Origin: Rhodococcus pyridinivorans
Lineage (GTDB): Bacteria; Actinomycetota; Actinomycetes; Mycobacteriales; Mycobacteriaceae
Direction: 5' to 3'
DNA: 64,000 bases
Assembly (NCBI RefSeq): GCF_900105195.1
Contig: NZ_FNRX01000002.1
Coordinates: 2,108,001-2,172,000, forward strand
The translations under genes were made by a program, and so were the position numbers. The first letter of the stretch is position 1. Each line of letters opens with the position of its first letter. Positions 11,108 through 21,564 of the stretch are shown here, in pieces. The notes beneath the pieces were generated by a model. It was not told the origin of the DNA. It worked only from the letters and a program-made list of their open reading frames with translations, and made no database searches.

Positions 11108-11752
11108 GTGCTCACCGCCTTTCTCGATCTCGTTCTGCCCGCCCGGTGCGGTGGGTGCGCCGCTCCCGGAGCGAGCTGGTGCCGGGCGTGCGCACGCGAG
11201 CTCTCCGATCACCCCGTGGCCGTCGCGCCGCGCGTCGACCCCGGGACCCCGGTGTGGAGCCTGGGCCCGTACACCGGCCCCAGGCGCCGCGCGGTGATCG
11301 TCGCGAAGGAGCGTGCCCGCCGGGATCTCGCCGAGCCGCTCGGGCTCGCGTGGGCCGTCGCGATCGCGCGGCTGCGCCGATGGAGCGAGCTGCCCGAGGG
11401 TCCCTTGATCGTGACGCCCGCCCCCACCCGGACGCGTGCGGCGCGGGCACGCGGAGGCGATCCCGTCACGCGTGCCGCCCGGGCCGCCGCGACCCACGAC
11501 CGTCGCCTCCACGTGCATCCGATCCTGAGTGTGGCGGCCGGGGTGCGTGATTCGGTGGGGCTCTCGGCAGCCGACAGGCAGCGCAACCTCGCCGGCCGTG
11601 TCGGGGTGCGCGCCGACGGTCTGCCGCGCACGATCCCGGTCCTCGTCGTCGACGACGTGCTCACCACCGGAACCACCGCGCGCGAGTCGGTGCGGGCACT
11701 CCGACGCGCCGGATTCGCCCCTCTCGGAGTGCTCGTGATCGCCCACGCGTGA
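11108..11752 (+). CDS. ComF-like phosphoribosyltransferase (Rv3242c family)
   Basis: A 214-residue ComF/GntX-type protein. The N-terminus carries a putative zinc ribbon (CGGCAAPGASWCRAC, residues about 15-29). A type I phosphoribosyltransferase domain ends in the PRPP-binding loop VLVVDDVLTTGTTARES (about 178-194). In competent bacteria ComF acts in DNA uptake; in actinobacteria its substrate is unknown. GTG start 11108 is 52 nt after lpqB, giving the same order as Rv3244c-Rv3242c. A role in natural transformation is possible but unproven here. Confidence 0.9.
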   Translation: MLTAFLDLVLPARCGGCAAPGASWCRACARELSDHPVAVAPRVDPGTPVWSLGPYTGPRRRAVIVAKERARRDLAEPLGLAWAVAIARLRRWSELPEGPLIVTPAPTRTRAARARGGDPVTRAARAAATHDRRLHVHPILSVAAGVRDSVGLSAADRQRNLAGRVGVRADGLPRTIPVLVVDDVLTTGTTARESVRALRRAGFAPLGVLVIAHA

Positions 11753-11945
11753 GCCCGCAGACGGGCCCGGAAAGTACCTCACCGAGTGACCGGAAGGCGA
11801 CGCGATGGGAAATCGCGCGGGAACGGTGGCACACCTCCGCGTTACGTACTACCGTCGCCATCAGACCCGGAAACAACAAGGTAGACGGGTGGAAACGCCT
11901 GTTCTTCCGATTCCGGGTGAGCGCGCTCTCGCGCTCATACATCAT

Positions 11946-11968
11946 GCCGGCGCGCGGGCTGCGCCGGC
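11946..11968 (+). promoter_or_regulatory. Leader hairpin upstream of hpf
   Basis: A perfect 8-bp stem (GCCGGCGC / GCGCCGGC) with a 7-nt loop, ending 8 nt before the GGGAGG ribosome-binding site of hpf. It is the clearest structure in the 235-bp interval 11753-11987. It could affect mRNA stability or initiation; the function is inferred only. Confidence 0.35.
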
Positions 11969-11987
11969 CGTAACTCGGGAGGTACGC

Positions 11988-12656
11988 GTGACGACCCCTT
12001 CGAAGTCCAGAGGTTCCGTTGCAGAGGCCGATGCAGCCACGGAAGGCCCACGTGCCGACGTTGTCGTGAAAGGACGCAACGTCGAGGTCCCCGATCACTT
12101 CCGGATCTACGTCTCCGAGAAACTCGCTCGGCTCGAACGTTTCGATCCGACGATCTTCATCTTCGACGTCGAGTTGCAACACGAACGCAACAGGCGTCAG
12201 AGGAAGAGTTGTCAGCGGGTCGAGATCACTGCCCGCGGAAAGGGACCTGTCGTACGCGCCGAGGCCAGTGCCGACAGCTTCTACGCTGCCTTCGAGTCTG
12301 TGATCAGCAAGCTCGAATCGCGCCTGCGACGGACGAAGGAGCGCCGCAAGGTCTCCTACGGTGAGAAGACGCCCGTGTCCGTGGCGGAAGCCACCGCGGC
12401 CCTCGCCCAGGATGACGAGCTCGCGATCTCGCCCGACCTGTCGCTCGGCGACAGCGAGAAGGAGCCTCAGGACGGTCCCGGTCGCATCGTCCGGACGAAG
12501 GAACACAACGCTGCGCCGATGACCGTCGACGACGCCCTCTACGAGATGGAACTCGTCGGTCACGACTTCTACCTGTTCCACGACAAGGAGACGGACAAGC
12601 CGTCCGTGGTCTACCGGCGACACGCCTTCGACTACGGTCTGATCAGGCTCGTGTGA
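11988..12656 (+). CDS. hpf: Ribosome hibernation-promoting factor, long form
   Basis: Binds the decoding region of the small subunit and promotes ribosome dimers or protection in stationary or stress phases. The 222-residue protein has an N-terminal HPF/RaiA domain ([20 protein letters not shown] at about 24-43, then [20 protein letters not shown]) and a C-terminal dimerisation tail (about 165-222) ending [14 protein letters not shown], so it is the long form. GTG 11988 follows CTCGGGAGG at 5-nt spacing; longer upstream frames have unrelated composition. It sits directly before secA1, as in mycobacteria. Confidence 0.93.
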   Translation: MTTPSKSRGSVAEADAATEGPRADVVVKGRNVEVPDHFRIYVSEKLARLERFDPTIFIFDVELQHERNRRQRKSCQRVEITARGKGPVVRAEASADSFYAAFESVISKLESRLRRTKERRKVSYGEKTPVSVAEATAALAQDDELAISPDLSLGDSEKEPQDGPGRIVRTKEHNAAPMTVDDALYEMELVGHDFYLFHDKETDKPSVVYRRHAFDYGLIRLV

Positions 12657-12662
12657 CACTGC

Positions 12663-12703
12663 CGGGAGTGACCGAAGGCACCTCGCCATCGCGGTCACTC
12701 CCG
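12663..12703 (+). terminator. Hairpin between hpf and secA1
   Basis: A perfect 12-bp inverted repeat (CGGGAGTGACCG / CGGTCACTCCCG) with a 17-nt loop, beginning 7 nt after the hpf stop. There is no U-tract, so it may be a Rho-assisted or attenuating hairpin. Confidence 0.55.
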
Positions 12704-12798
12704 CGCAGCGCCTACCATGGAATCCGGCCGGGGTCCGACAAGGCCTCGGCCGGATTTCTTGTCCGTGCAGGTACCCGAGATTGAGGACGAACACACCA

Positions 12799-15693
<2,895 letters not shown>

Positions 15694-15696
15694 ACG

Positions 15697-15788
15697 CGCT
15701 GAGTCGAAGACTCACGTAGGCGCTGAGTCGAAGACTCACGTAGGCGCTGAGTCGAAGACTCACGTAGGCGCTGAGTCGAGGACTCACG
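15697..15788. repeat. 24-bp tandem hairpin array after secA1
   Basis: Three exact 24-bp units (15697-15720, 15721-15744, 15745-15768) and a fourth partial, one-base-variant unit (15769-15788), beginning 4 nt after the secA1 stop. Each unit contains TGAGTC-GAA-GACTCA, a 6-bp stem with a 3-nt loop. A strong terminator hairpin follows directly (15796-15831). Confidence 0.9.
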
Positions 15789-15795
15789 ATCACCC

Positions 15796-15831
15796 CACGA
15801 CCCTGTGGCTCACCCGAGCCACAGGGTCGTG
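15796..15831. terminator. Bidirectional terminator between secA1 and the convergent gene
   Basis: A perfect 15-bp stem (CACGACCCTGTGGCT / AGCCACAGGGTCGTG) with loop CACCCG. It overlaps the stop codon of the minus-strand gene ending at 15810 and lies 7 nt beyond the secA1 tandem array. Confidence 0.8.
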
Positions 15832-16361
15832 ATCGTCCAGCGGTGCGGAGCACGAGGACGGGGACGCTTGCGCACCATCCGGCCGGCGAAGGCGAACACC
15901 CGGTCCCCGCGACCGTAGCTGCCGAACAGTTCCACGGTGTCGGCGTCGACGGGACGCACCCGCGTCCGCAGCAGTATCGCGGTGCTGCGTCCGGCACGCG
16001 GAGGCCGGCCCGCGGTGATCGTCGCGACGAGACGCGGATCGAGGACCGTGGTGGACTGCACCGCGGGGCGGCGGCCGTCGACGACCTCGAGGACCAGGCG
16101 CACCGCCGTCTCCGCAACCCGCACGACACCCGGATCGAGCACGATCGCGGGTCGGTCGCTCGGCTCTGTGGCCGGGCCTTCGATGCTCGGGCCCTCGGCC
16201 GGACGTCCGGTTCCGCCGCGGCGGAGCGTGGCGCGTCCCGAGCGTCCGTCGTGCGGCGTGGGCCGACGGGCGACGTGGCTGCGGGGACGGTGGCAGCTCT
16301 CCTCCACCGGAGGTTCGAGGCGGGTGAGGCGGCGCACGTAGCGCCCGGTGTGATGCGACAT
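15810..16361 (-). CDS. Rv3235-family protein of unknown function
   Basis: A 183-residue protein with a disordered, Arg- and Pro-rich first 80 residues and a conserved C-terminal domain. That domain includes VRVAETAVRLVLEVVDGRRP, then LDPRLVATITAGRP, then VELFGSYGRGDRVFAFAGRM, and ends RWTITTLWLG. The pattern and position beside secA1 match M. tuberculosis Rv3235. The ATG at 16361 has GGGAGAG just upstream. No enzymatic motif is visible; the C-terminal domain resembles a small adaptor rather than an enzyme. Confidence 0.8.
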   Translation of the reverse strand: MSHHTGRYVRRLTRLEPPVEESCHRPRSHVARRPTPHDGRSGRATLRRGGTGRPAEGPSIEGPATEPSDRPAIVLDPGVVRVAETAVRLVLEVVDGRRPAVQSTTVLDPRLVATITAGRPPRAGRSTAILLRTRVRPVDADTVELFGSYGRGDRVFAFAGRMVRKRPRPRAPHRWTITTLWLG

Positions 16362-16535
16362 GGGCTCTCCCGAAGGGCATGAGAACGGATCGTCACGGTG
16401 ACACCGTGACGGCGGATCGGTTCGGGAGAGGACGAACCGCGCACATGATGCCACATCTCCGGGCGACGGTCCCGGTTCGACGCGCGCGGGATGCGCTGCG
16501 CGAGCAGGACGTCCAGGACCTACGGTGGTGTCGTG

Positions 16536-17024
16536 ATGCGAGGACTCGTACTCGACGTCGGTGGCGTCCTGGTCGGGCCGGGAAGCGACCCCGACACCTT
16601 CGGCGCGGCCGTGACGGTCCTGCGCGCGCGTGGGGTGCGGACCGCCCTGCTGAGCAACGATCCCGGTGGGCCCGGAGCGCAGTGGCTGCGCGATCTCGAG
16701 GGTCCGTTCGTCGACCGCGTGGTGCTCTCGGGTGACGCACGTGTCGCCAAACCCGACCCCGAGAGCTACCTGCTGGTCGCCCGGCTGCTGGACCTCGAAC
16801 CCGGCGAGTGCGTCTTCGTCGACGATTCGGTCGGCAATGTGCGAGGCGCCGCCGCTGCGGGGATGGTCGGCGTACACCATGATGGTTCACACGACGCGCC
16901 GGGCGAACTGGCCGTACTCTTCGATCTCGATCCCGAGGAGATCGGGAGCGGAGCCACGGACGGCGCCGAGTCGTGGTGGCGATGTTCGGGAGGTTCGGGT
17001 CAGGAGGGGGAACGGGGTCGATGA
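16536..17024 (+). CDS. HAD-superfamily hydrolase
   Basis: A 162-residue haloacid dehalogenase-like phosphatase. Motif I is LVLDVGGVLVG, where the usual second Asp is Gly, as in several HAD subfamilies. Motif II is LLSND (about 40), motif III Lys is in AKPDPESY (about 75), and motif IV is VFVDDSVGNVRGA (about 96-108). The cap is minimal. The start could be ATG 16536 or the adjacent GTG 16533. Its stop overlaps the ATG of the acyltransferase gene, so they are coupled. Substrate unknown. Confidence 0.85.
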   Translation: MRGLVLDVGGVLVGPGSDPDTFGAAVTVLRARGVRTALLSNDPGGPGAQWLRDLEGPFVDRVVLSGDARVAKPDPESYLLVARLLDLEPGECVFVDDSVGNVRGAAAAGMVGVHHDGSHDAPGELAVLFDLDPEEIGSGATDGAESWWRCSGGSGQEGERGR

Positions 17025-18430
17025 CGAGCCGGATGACGGCGCAGGACGCGTCGTACTACTACCTGGAGACGAGCAACACGCCGATGCACGTCGGGTCGCT
17101 CGCGATCCTCGAACCCCCCGAGGGCGGTCTCGACTACGAGAGCGTGCTGCGGTTGGTCGAGCAGCGACTGCCCGAGGTGCCCCGTTACCGGAAGAAGGTG
17201 CGTGAGGTCGCATTCGGGCTCTCGCGACCCGTGTGGGTCGACGACCGCGATTTCGACATCACCTACCACGTGCGGCGCTCCGCGCTGCCGAAACCCGGCT
17301 CCGACGAACAGCTGCACGACCTCGTCGCGCGTCTGGTCTCGCGACCGCTCGACCGCACGCGACCGCTCTGGGAGATGTATCTCGTCGAGGGGCTCGCGAA
17401 CGATCGGGTGGCGCTGTTCACGAAGTCGCATTCGGCGCTCGTCGACGGCGAGGAGGCCCTCGACATCGTCCAGGTGCTCTTCGACAAGGAGCCGGTGCCG
17501 CGTGAGGTCCCCGAGGAATTGTGGATGCCCGAACGCGAACCGTCGGAGTCCGCTCTGCTCGTCGGAGCGCTCGCCGAACTCGTCGCGCGCCCGGGGGAGG
17601 GGATCGCCGCCGTGCGATCGGCCGTGGGCGATCTCACGGCGACCCTCACCGAGACCGTCGACGCCGTCGGCCGGATCGCCCGCACGGCAGCGCAGTCGGC
17701 GCCCGAGACTCCGCTGAACACGCAGATCTCGAGGAGCCGTCGGTTCTCCGTGGTGCGCTCCGATCTGGAGCCCTACCGCAAGATCCACTCCCGCTACGGC
17801 TGCACGATCAACGACGTGGTGCTCGCGGTCCTCGCCGGCGCGTTGCGGTACTGGCTGCTCTCCCGTGGGGAGCCGGTCACCGAGGCGACGGTGGTGCGGG
17901 CGATGGTCCCGATGTCGGTGTACACCCAGGATCCGGACGACTGCGGCGACAACGACACGATCCAGGTGCACCCGCAGGGCGAGGTGTCGTCCTTCCTGCT
18001 GGATCTGCCGGTGGGGGAGCCGAACGCGGTGGTCCGGTTGTCGCACATCGCGCATGCGGGCGAGGCCTACTCGCGGCAGCGGCGGCGGGTGGCGGCGCAG
18101 ACGATGGTCCGCTTGTCGGGCTTCGCCCCGGCGACGATGCACGCGGTGGGAGCCCGGGTCGCGATGGGTTTCTCGCAGCGGATGTTCAACCTCATGATCA
18201 CCAATGCGCCCGGTCCGCAGCACCCGCTCTACCTCACCGGATCCCGGCTGCTCGAGATCTTCCCGGTCTCGCCGCTGCTGAAGAATCAGGCCCTGAGCAT
18301 CGCGTTGACGTCCTACGACGGCAAGATCTACTACGGTTTGAATGCGGATCGTGATGCGATGCCCGATGTGGACGTGGCAGCGACGCTGATCCAGGAATCT
18401 CTCGAGGAGTTGACGGATGCCGGCAGGTGA
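17021..18430 (+). CDS. Wax ester/diacylglycerol acyltransferase-like protein (Tgs3-like)
   Basis: A 469-residue member of the WS/DGAT family that makes triacylglycerols or wax esters from acyl-CoA. It matches the Rv3234c (Tgs3) position. Conserved blocks are YYYLETSNTPMHVGSL (about 9-24), PLWEMYLVEGL (about 117), the active-site region TKSHSALVDG (about 132-141), NDVVLAVLAGALRYWL (about 264) and the C-terminal NLMITNAPGPQ. The catalytic HHxxxDG motif reads HSALVDG, so the second His, normally the base, is Ser. It may be inactive or rely on another residue. ATG 17021 overlaps the HAD stop. Confidence 0.85.
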   Translation: MTSRMTAQDASYYYLETSNTPMHVGSLAILEPPEGGLDYESVLRLVEQRLPEVPRYRKKVREVAFGLSRPVWVDDRDFDITYHVRRSALPKPGSDEQLHDLVARLVSRPLDRTRPLWEMYLVEGLANDRVALFTKSHSALVDGEEALDIVQVLFDKEPVPREVPEELWMPEREPSESALLVGALAELVARPGEGIAAVRSAVGDLTATLTETVDAVGRIARTAAQSAPETPLNTQISRSRRFSVVRSDLEPYRKIHSRYGCTINDVVLAVLAGALRYWLLSRGEPVTEATVVRAMVPMSVYTQDPDDCGDNDTIQVHPQGEVSSFLLDLPVGEPNAVVRLSHIAHAGEAYSRQRRRVAAQTMVRLSGFAPATMHAVGARVAMGFSQRMFNLMITNAPGPQHPLYLTGSRLLEIFPVSPLLKNQALSIALTSYDGKIYYGLNADRDAMPDVDVAATLIQESLEELTDAGR

Positions 18431-18433
18431 GAA

Positions 18434-18943
18434 GTGACGCGTGTCTATGTACCGGCAACGCTCGCGATGTTGCAGGGCCTCGTCGCCGACGGTGAGGTCG
18501 ACGCGGTGGGCCGGACGGCCTTCGCGGTGACCCCCGCTCTGCGCGAGGCCTACACGGCGGGCGATGACGAGGAGCTCGCCGAGGTCGCTATGGCCGAGGC
18601 GGCACGCGCGTCGCTGCGGTTGCTCGGGTCCGAGGAGCCGAACGATCATCCGTCCTTCGCGTCGCGTCGGGTGGTGATCGCGGCCGACGTCGACGAGGTG
18701 AAGCCGCGACCGGATCTCGACGATGCGGTCGTCAAGCTCGCCGGGCCGATCACGATGCGTGCGGTTGCGTCGGTGCACATCGACCTGCAGGAGGCGGAGG
18801 CCGACGTCGCGCGGGCACGCGAGATCGTCGATGCCGCCGAACTGGGCGACGAGGAGGCCGAGTTCGTCCTCGGCGACGCGGAGGACCACGAATTGGCGTG
18901 GTACGCGGCACAGGAACTGCCCTTCCTCCTCGAACTGCTCTGA
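18434..18943 (+). CDS. Rv3231c-family protein (DUF6912-like)
   Basis: A 169-residue acidic cytoplasmic protein starting MTRVYVPATLAML and ending HELAWYAAQELPFLLELL. It follows the acyltransferase by 3 nt and precedes the desaturase electron-transfer gene, as Rv3231c does in M. tuberculosis. Family name by recognition; function unknown. GTG start 18434. Its C-terminal HELAWY motif is a recurrent feature of this family. Confidence 0.75.
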   Translation: MTRVYVPATLAMLQGLVADGEVDAVGRTAFAVTPALREAYTAGDDEELAEVAMAEAARASLRLLGSEEPNDHPSFASRRVVIAADVDEVKPRPDLDDAVVKLAGPITMRAVASVHIDLQEAEADVARAREIVDAAELGDEEAEFVLGDAEDHELAWYAAQELPFLLELL

Positions 18944-18988
18944 CCTCGCATATCGCCACGTCATAGGTGTGACGACCGTCTCTTGCTC

Positions 18989-19033
18989 AACCTACGCTTC
19001 CGTAACCTCTGATAACCTACGGAGCCGTAACCG
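18989..19033 (+). promoter_or_regulatory. Tandem operator pair upstream of the desaturase operon
   Basis: Two copies of AACCTACG-N4-CGTAACC, at 18989-19008 and 19014-19033, exactly 25 bp apart. Each has the inverted core TACG-N4-CGTA. A possible -10 (GATAAC, 19011-19016) lies between them, so a bound repressor would block transcription of the reductase-desaturase pair. The same element recurs at 21528. The regulator is not identified. Confidence 0.6.
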
Positions 19034-19053
19034 GAGTGAGGAGAAACGGTCGG

Positions 19054-20184
19054 ATGGGCCTGAAGGAATGGATCGAGAAGCCTGCGGCACACGTCGCGCC
19101 AGGGGAGAAGTCGCTCTCCAACGTCCTGCGTGGCGCGGTGGCCCGGCTGACCACCCCTCTGCTCCCCGACGACTACCTGCATCTGGTCAACCCGCTGTGG
19201 TCCGCCCGTGAACTGCGCGGGCGCATCGTCTCGGTGCGCCAGGAGACCCCCGATTCCGCGACGATCGTCATCCGTCCCGGCTGGGGCTTCGACTTCGGAT
19301 ACGCGCCCGGCCAGTACATCGGCATCGGTCTGCATGTCGACGGTCGCTGGCACTGGCGCTCCTACTCGCTGACCTCGTCGCCCACCTGGGACGACAAGGT
19401 CATCTCCATCGCCGTGAAGGCGATGCCCGAGGGTTTTCTGTCCAGCCACCTCGTCGGTGGGGTTCCCGAGGGCACCGTCGTGCGCCTCGCCGCCCCGAAG
19501 GGCGATTTCGTCCTGCCCGACCCGCCGCCGGCGAAGATCCTCTTCCTCACGGCCGGCAGTGGCATCACGCCGATCATGTCGATGCTGCGGACGCTCGACC
19601 GGCGTGCGGTCGAGCGCGAACTCGACCTGCCCGACGTTGTGCACATCCACTCCGCGCCGACGGCCGAGAACGTGATGTTCCGGTCCGAACTCGAGCGTTT
19701 CGACGCCACCCACGATCGCTTCCGCGTGCACGTGCGTCACACCCGTGAGAAGGGCAAGTTCGCGCTCTCGGAGCTCGACGAGGTGTGCCCCGACTGGCGC
19801 GAGCGTCAGACCTGGGCGTGCGGTCCCCAGCAGATGCTCGACGACATCACCGCGCACTGGGCCGCGGAGGGCATCGAGGATCAGGTCCACCTCGAGCGCT
19901 TCGCCGTCAGCCGCGCCGACACCTCTGGCTCGGGCGGAACGATCACGTTCGCGAAGTCCGGCAAGACCGTCACTGTGGACGGCGCCACGACGATTCTCGA
20001 GGCCGGTGAGAGCGTCGGTGCGCTGATGCCTTTCGGTTGCCGCATGGGAATCTGTCAGACTTGTGTTGTGCCGCTCGAGAAGGGGCACGTCGTCGATCTG
20101 CGATCCGGCAAGGAGCACGCAGAAGGCGAACGCGTCCAGACCTGCATCTCCGCCGCTGCCGGCGACTGCACACTGGACGTGTAG
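19054..20184 (+). CDS. Ferredoxin reductase for acyl-CoA desaturase (Rv3230c-like)
   Basis: A 376-residue flavin reductase fused to a plant-type ferredoxin, the established NADPH-dependent partner of DesA3 (Rv3230c) in mycobacteria. FAD-binding motif RSYSLTSSP (about 108) is followed by the NAD(P) region [19 protein letters not shown] (about 165-183) and WACGPQQML. The C-terminal 2Fe-2S site is CRMGICQTC with a fourth Cys in [15 protein letters not shown] 19054 follows GAGGAG. The desaturase gene begins 31 nt later. Confidence 0.92.
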   Translation: MGLKEWIEKPAAHVAPGEKSLSNVLRGAVARLTTPLLPDDYLHLVNPLWSARELRGRIVSVRQETPDSATIVIRPGWGFDFGYAPGQYIGIGLHVDGRWHWRSYSLTSSPTWDDKVISIAVKAMPEGFLSSHLVGGVPEGTVVRLAAPKGDFVLPDPPPAKILFLTAGSGITPIMSMLRTLDRRAVERELDLPDVVHIHSAPTAENVMFRSELERFDATHDRFRVHVRHTREKGKFALSELDEVCPDWRERQTWACGPQQMLDDITAHWAAEGIEDQVHLERFAVSRADTSGSGGTITFAKSGKTVTVDGATTILEAGESVGALMPFGCRMGICQTCVVPLEKGHVVDLRSGKEHAEGERVQTCISAAAGDCTLDV

Positions 20185-20215
20185 ACACCGACAGCAAACC
20201 TCCGAAGGATCCCGC

Positions 20216-21529
20216 TTGGCCATCACCGACATCCGCGCGTTCTCTCATCTGACCGAAGACGACATCGTTGCTCTTGCAAACGAATTCGACGCGATTCGAC
20301 GGGATGTGGAGAATTCGCGCGGCCCGCGGGACGCCCGCTACATCCATTCCGTCATCCGTGCGCAGCGTGTGCTGGAGGTGGTCGGACGCTGCGCGCTGTT
20401 CGGTTCGCGTCGACGGTCGCGCTGGATCATCGGTACCGCTGCGCTGTCGCTCGCGAAGATCATCGAGAACATGGAACTCGGGCACAACGTGATGCACGGG
20501 CAGTGGGACTGGATGAACGACCCCGAGATCCACTCGACATCGTGGGAATGGGATCAGACCGGTCCGTCCGAGCACTGGAAGCGCGCCCACAACTACGCGC
20601 ACCACACCTACACGAACATCGTGGGCATGGACGAGGACGTGGGATTCGGCATCCTGCGGATGACGCGCGACGAGAAGTGGCGTCCGCGCAATCTCGCGCA
20701 GCCGATCGCGAACATCGTCCTCGCGCTGACCTTCGAGTGGGGGATCGCGCTGCACGACCTCTCGGCGAAGAAGGAACTCGAGGGCGTCCCGCCCGTGCAG
20801 TGGAATTCGGGGCCCAACAAGGAATTCGCAGCGAAGGCCGGCCGGCAGGTCGTCAAGGACCTGGTGTTCTTCCCGGCGCTCACCGGGCCGGCCTGGCGCA
20901 GCACGTTGTCGGCGAACCTCACCGCGAACGTGATCCGCAACATCTGGGCGTATCTCGTGATCTTCTGCGGCCACTTCCCCGACGGCGCAGAGAAGTTCAC
21001 GACCGAGCACTACGAGAACGAGACGCGCGGAGAGTGGTATCTGCGCCAGTTGCTCGGTAGCGCAAACATTTCCGGTGGGCGTGCGATGGATTTCCTCACC
21101 GGGAATCTCAGTTATCAGATCGAGCATCACCTGTTCCCGGACTTGCCGAGCAACCGCTACCCGGAGATCGCCGCCCGTGTACGGGCGCTGTGCGGCAAGT
21201 ACGACCTGCCGTACACGACCGGTTCGCTCGCCCGGCAGTACTGGCTCGCCCTGCGCACGATCCACAAGCTCGCGTTGCCCGACCGATTCCTCAAGGCGAC
21301 GGCCGACGACGCCCCCGAGACCTCCTCCGAGCGCAAGTTCGACAGGTGGCGCCCGGAGGCGCCCGCGGTGGTCACCGAGGCGTCCACCGGACGTCACCGG
21401 GGTCTGCTCACGGCGCTGCGGGTCCATGCCGAGCATGCGGTAGCAGAACGTCGTCGTCGCCTGGTGAATCGGGTCACCGGCGACCTTCCGTCACTCTGTG
21501 ATTCGCGCCACAGCTCCGAATCCGGCTAA
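20216..21529 (+). CDS. Membrane fatty acyl-CoA desaturase (DesA3-like), first copy
   Basis: A 437-residue membrane di-iron desaturase, probably the delta-9 stearoyl-CoA type. Histidine boxes are GHNVMHGQWDWM (about 88-99), HNYAHHTYTN (about 123-132) and QIEHHLFPDLPSNRYPE (about 302-318). TTG 20216 is chosen because GAAGGA lies 6 nt upstream and the protein then begins MAITDIRAFSHL, matching the paralogue that follows. The preceding gene supplies electrons. The C-terminal 80 residues diverge from the second copy. Confidence 0.92.
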   Translation: MAITDIRAFSHLTEDDIVALANEFDAIRRDVENSRGPRDARYIHSVIRAQRVLEVVGRCALFGSRRRSRWIIGTAALSLAKIIENMELGHNVMHGQWDWMNDPEIHSTSWEWDQTGPSEHWKRAHNYAHHTYTNIVGMDEDVGFGILRMTRDEKWRPRNLAQPIANIVLALTFEWGIALHDLSAKKELEGVPPVQWNSGPNKEFAAKAGRQVVKDLVFFPALTGPAWRSTLSANLTANVIRNIWAYLVIFCGHFPDGAEKFTTEHYENETRGEWYLRQLLGSANISGGRAMDFLTGNLSYQIEHHLFPDLPSNRYPEIAARVRALCGKYDLPYTTGSLARQYWLALRTIHKLALPDRFLKATADDAPETSSERKFDRWRPEAPAVVTEASTGRHRGLLTALRVHAEHAVAERRRRLVNRVTGDLPSLCDSRHSSESG

Positions 21530-21557
21530 CCTACGGGACCGTAACCTACGGTAGAGT
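21528..21557 (+). promoter_or_regulatory. Operator and -10 of the second desaturase gene
   Basis: A third copy of AACCTACG-N4-CGTAACCT at 21528-21547 overlaps the stop of the first desaturase. TAGAGT (21552-21557) is a good actinobacterial -10, 7 nt before the ATG at 21565. No Shine-Dalgarno is visible, so the transcript is probably leaderless. Confidence 0.6.
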
Positions 21558-21564
21558 AGCCCGC

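Noticed and set aside
11805..11987. N-terminal extension of hpf from an upstream ATG
   Set aside because: The 61 added codons are unlike HPF, and an excellent ribosome-binding site precedes GTG 11988.
12781..12798. TTG start for secA1
   Set aside because: The six extra residues are not conserved; homologues begin at the GTG-LSLTKLL position.
17000..18964. 654-codon open frame antisense to the acyltransferase
   Set aside because: Arg/His/Asp-rich antisense shadow without motifs.
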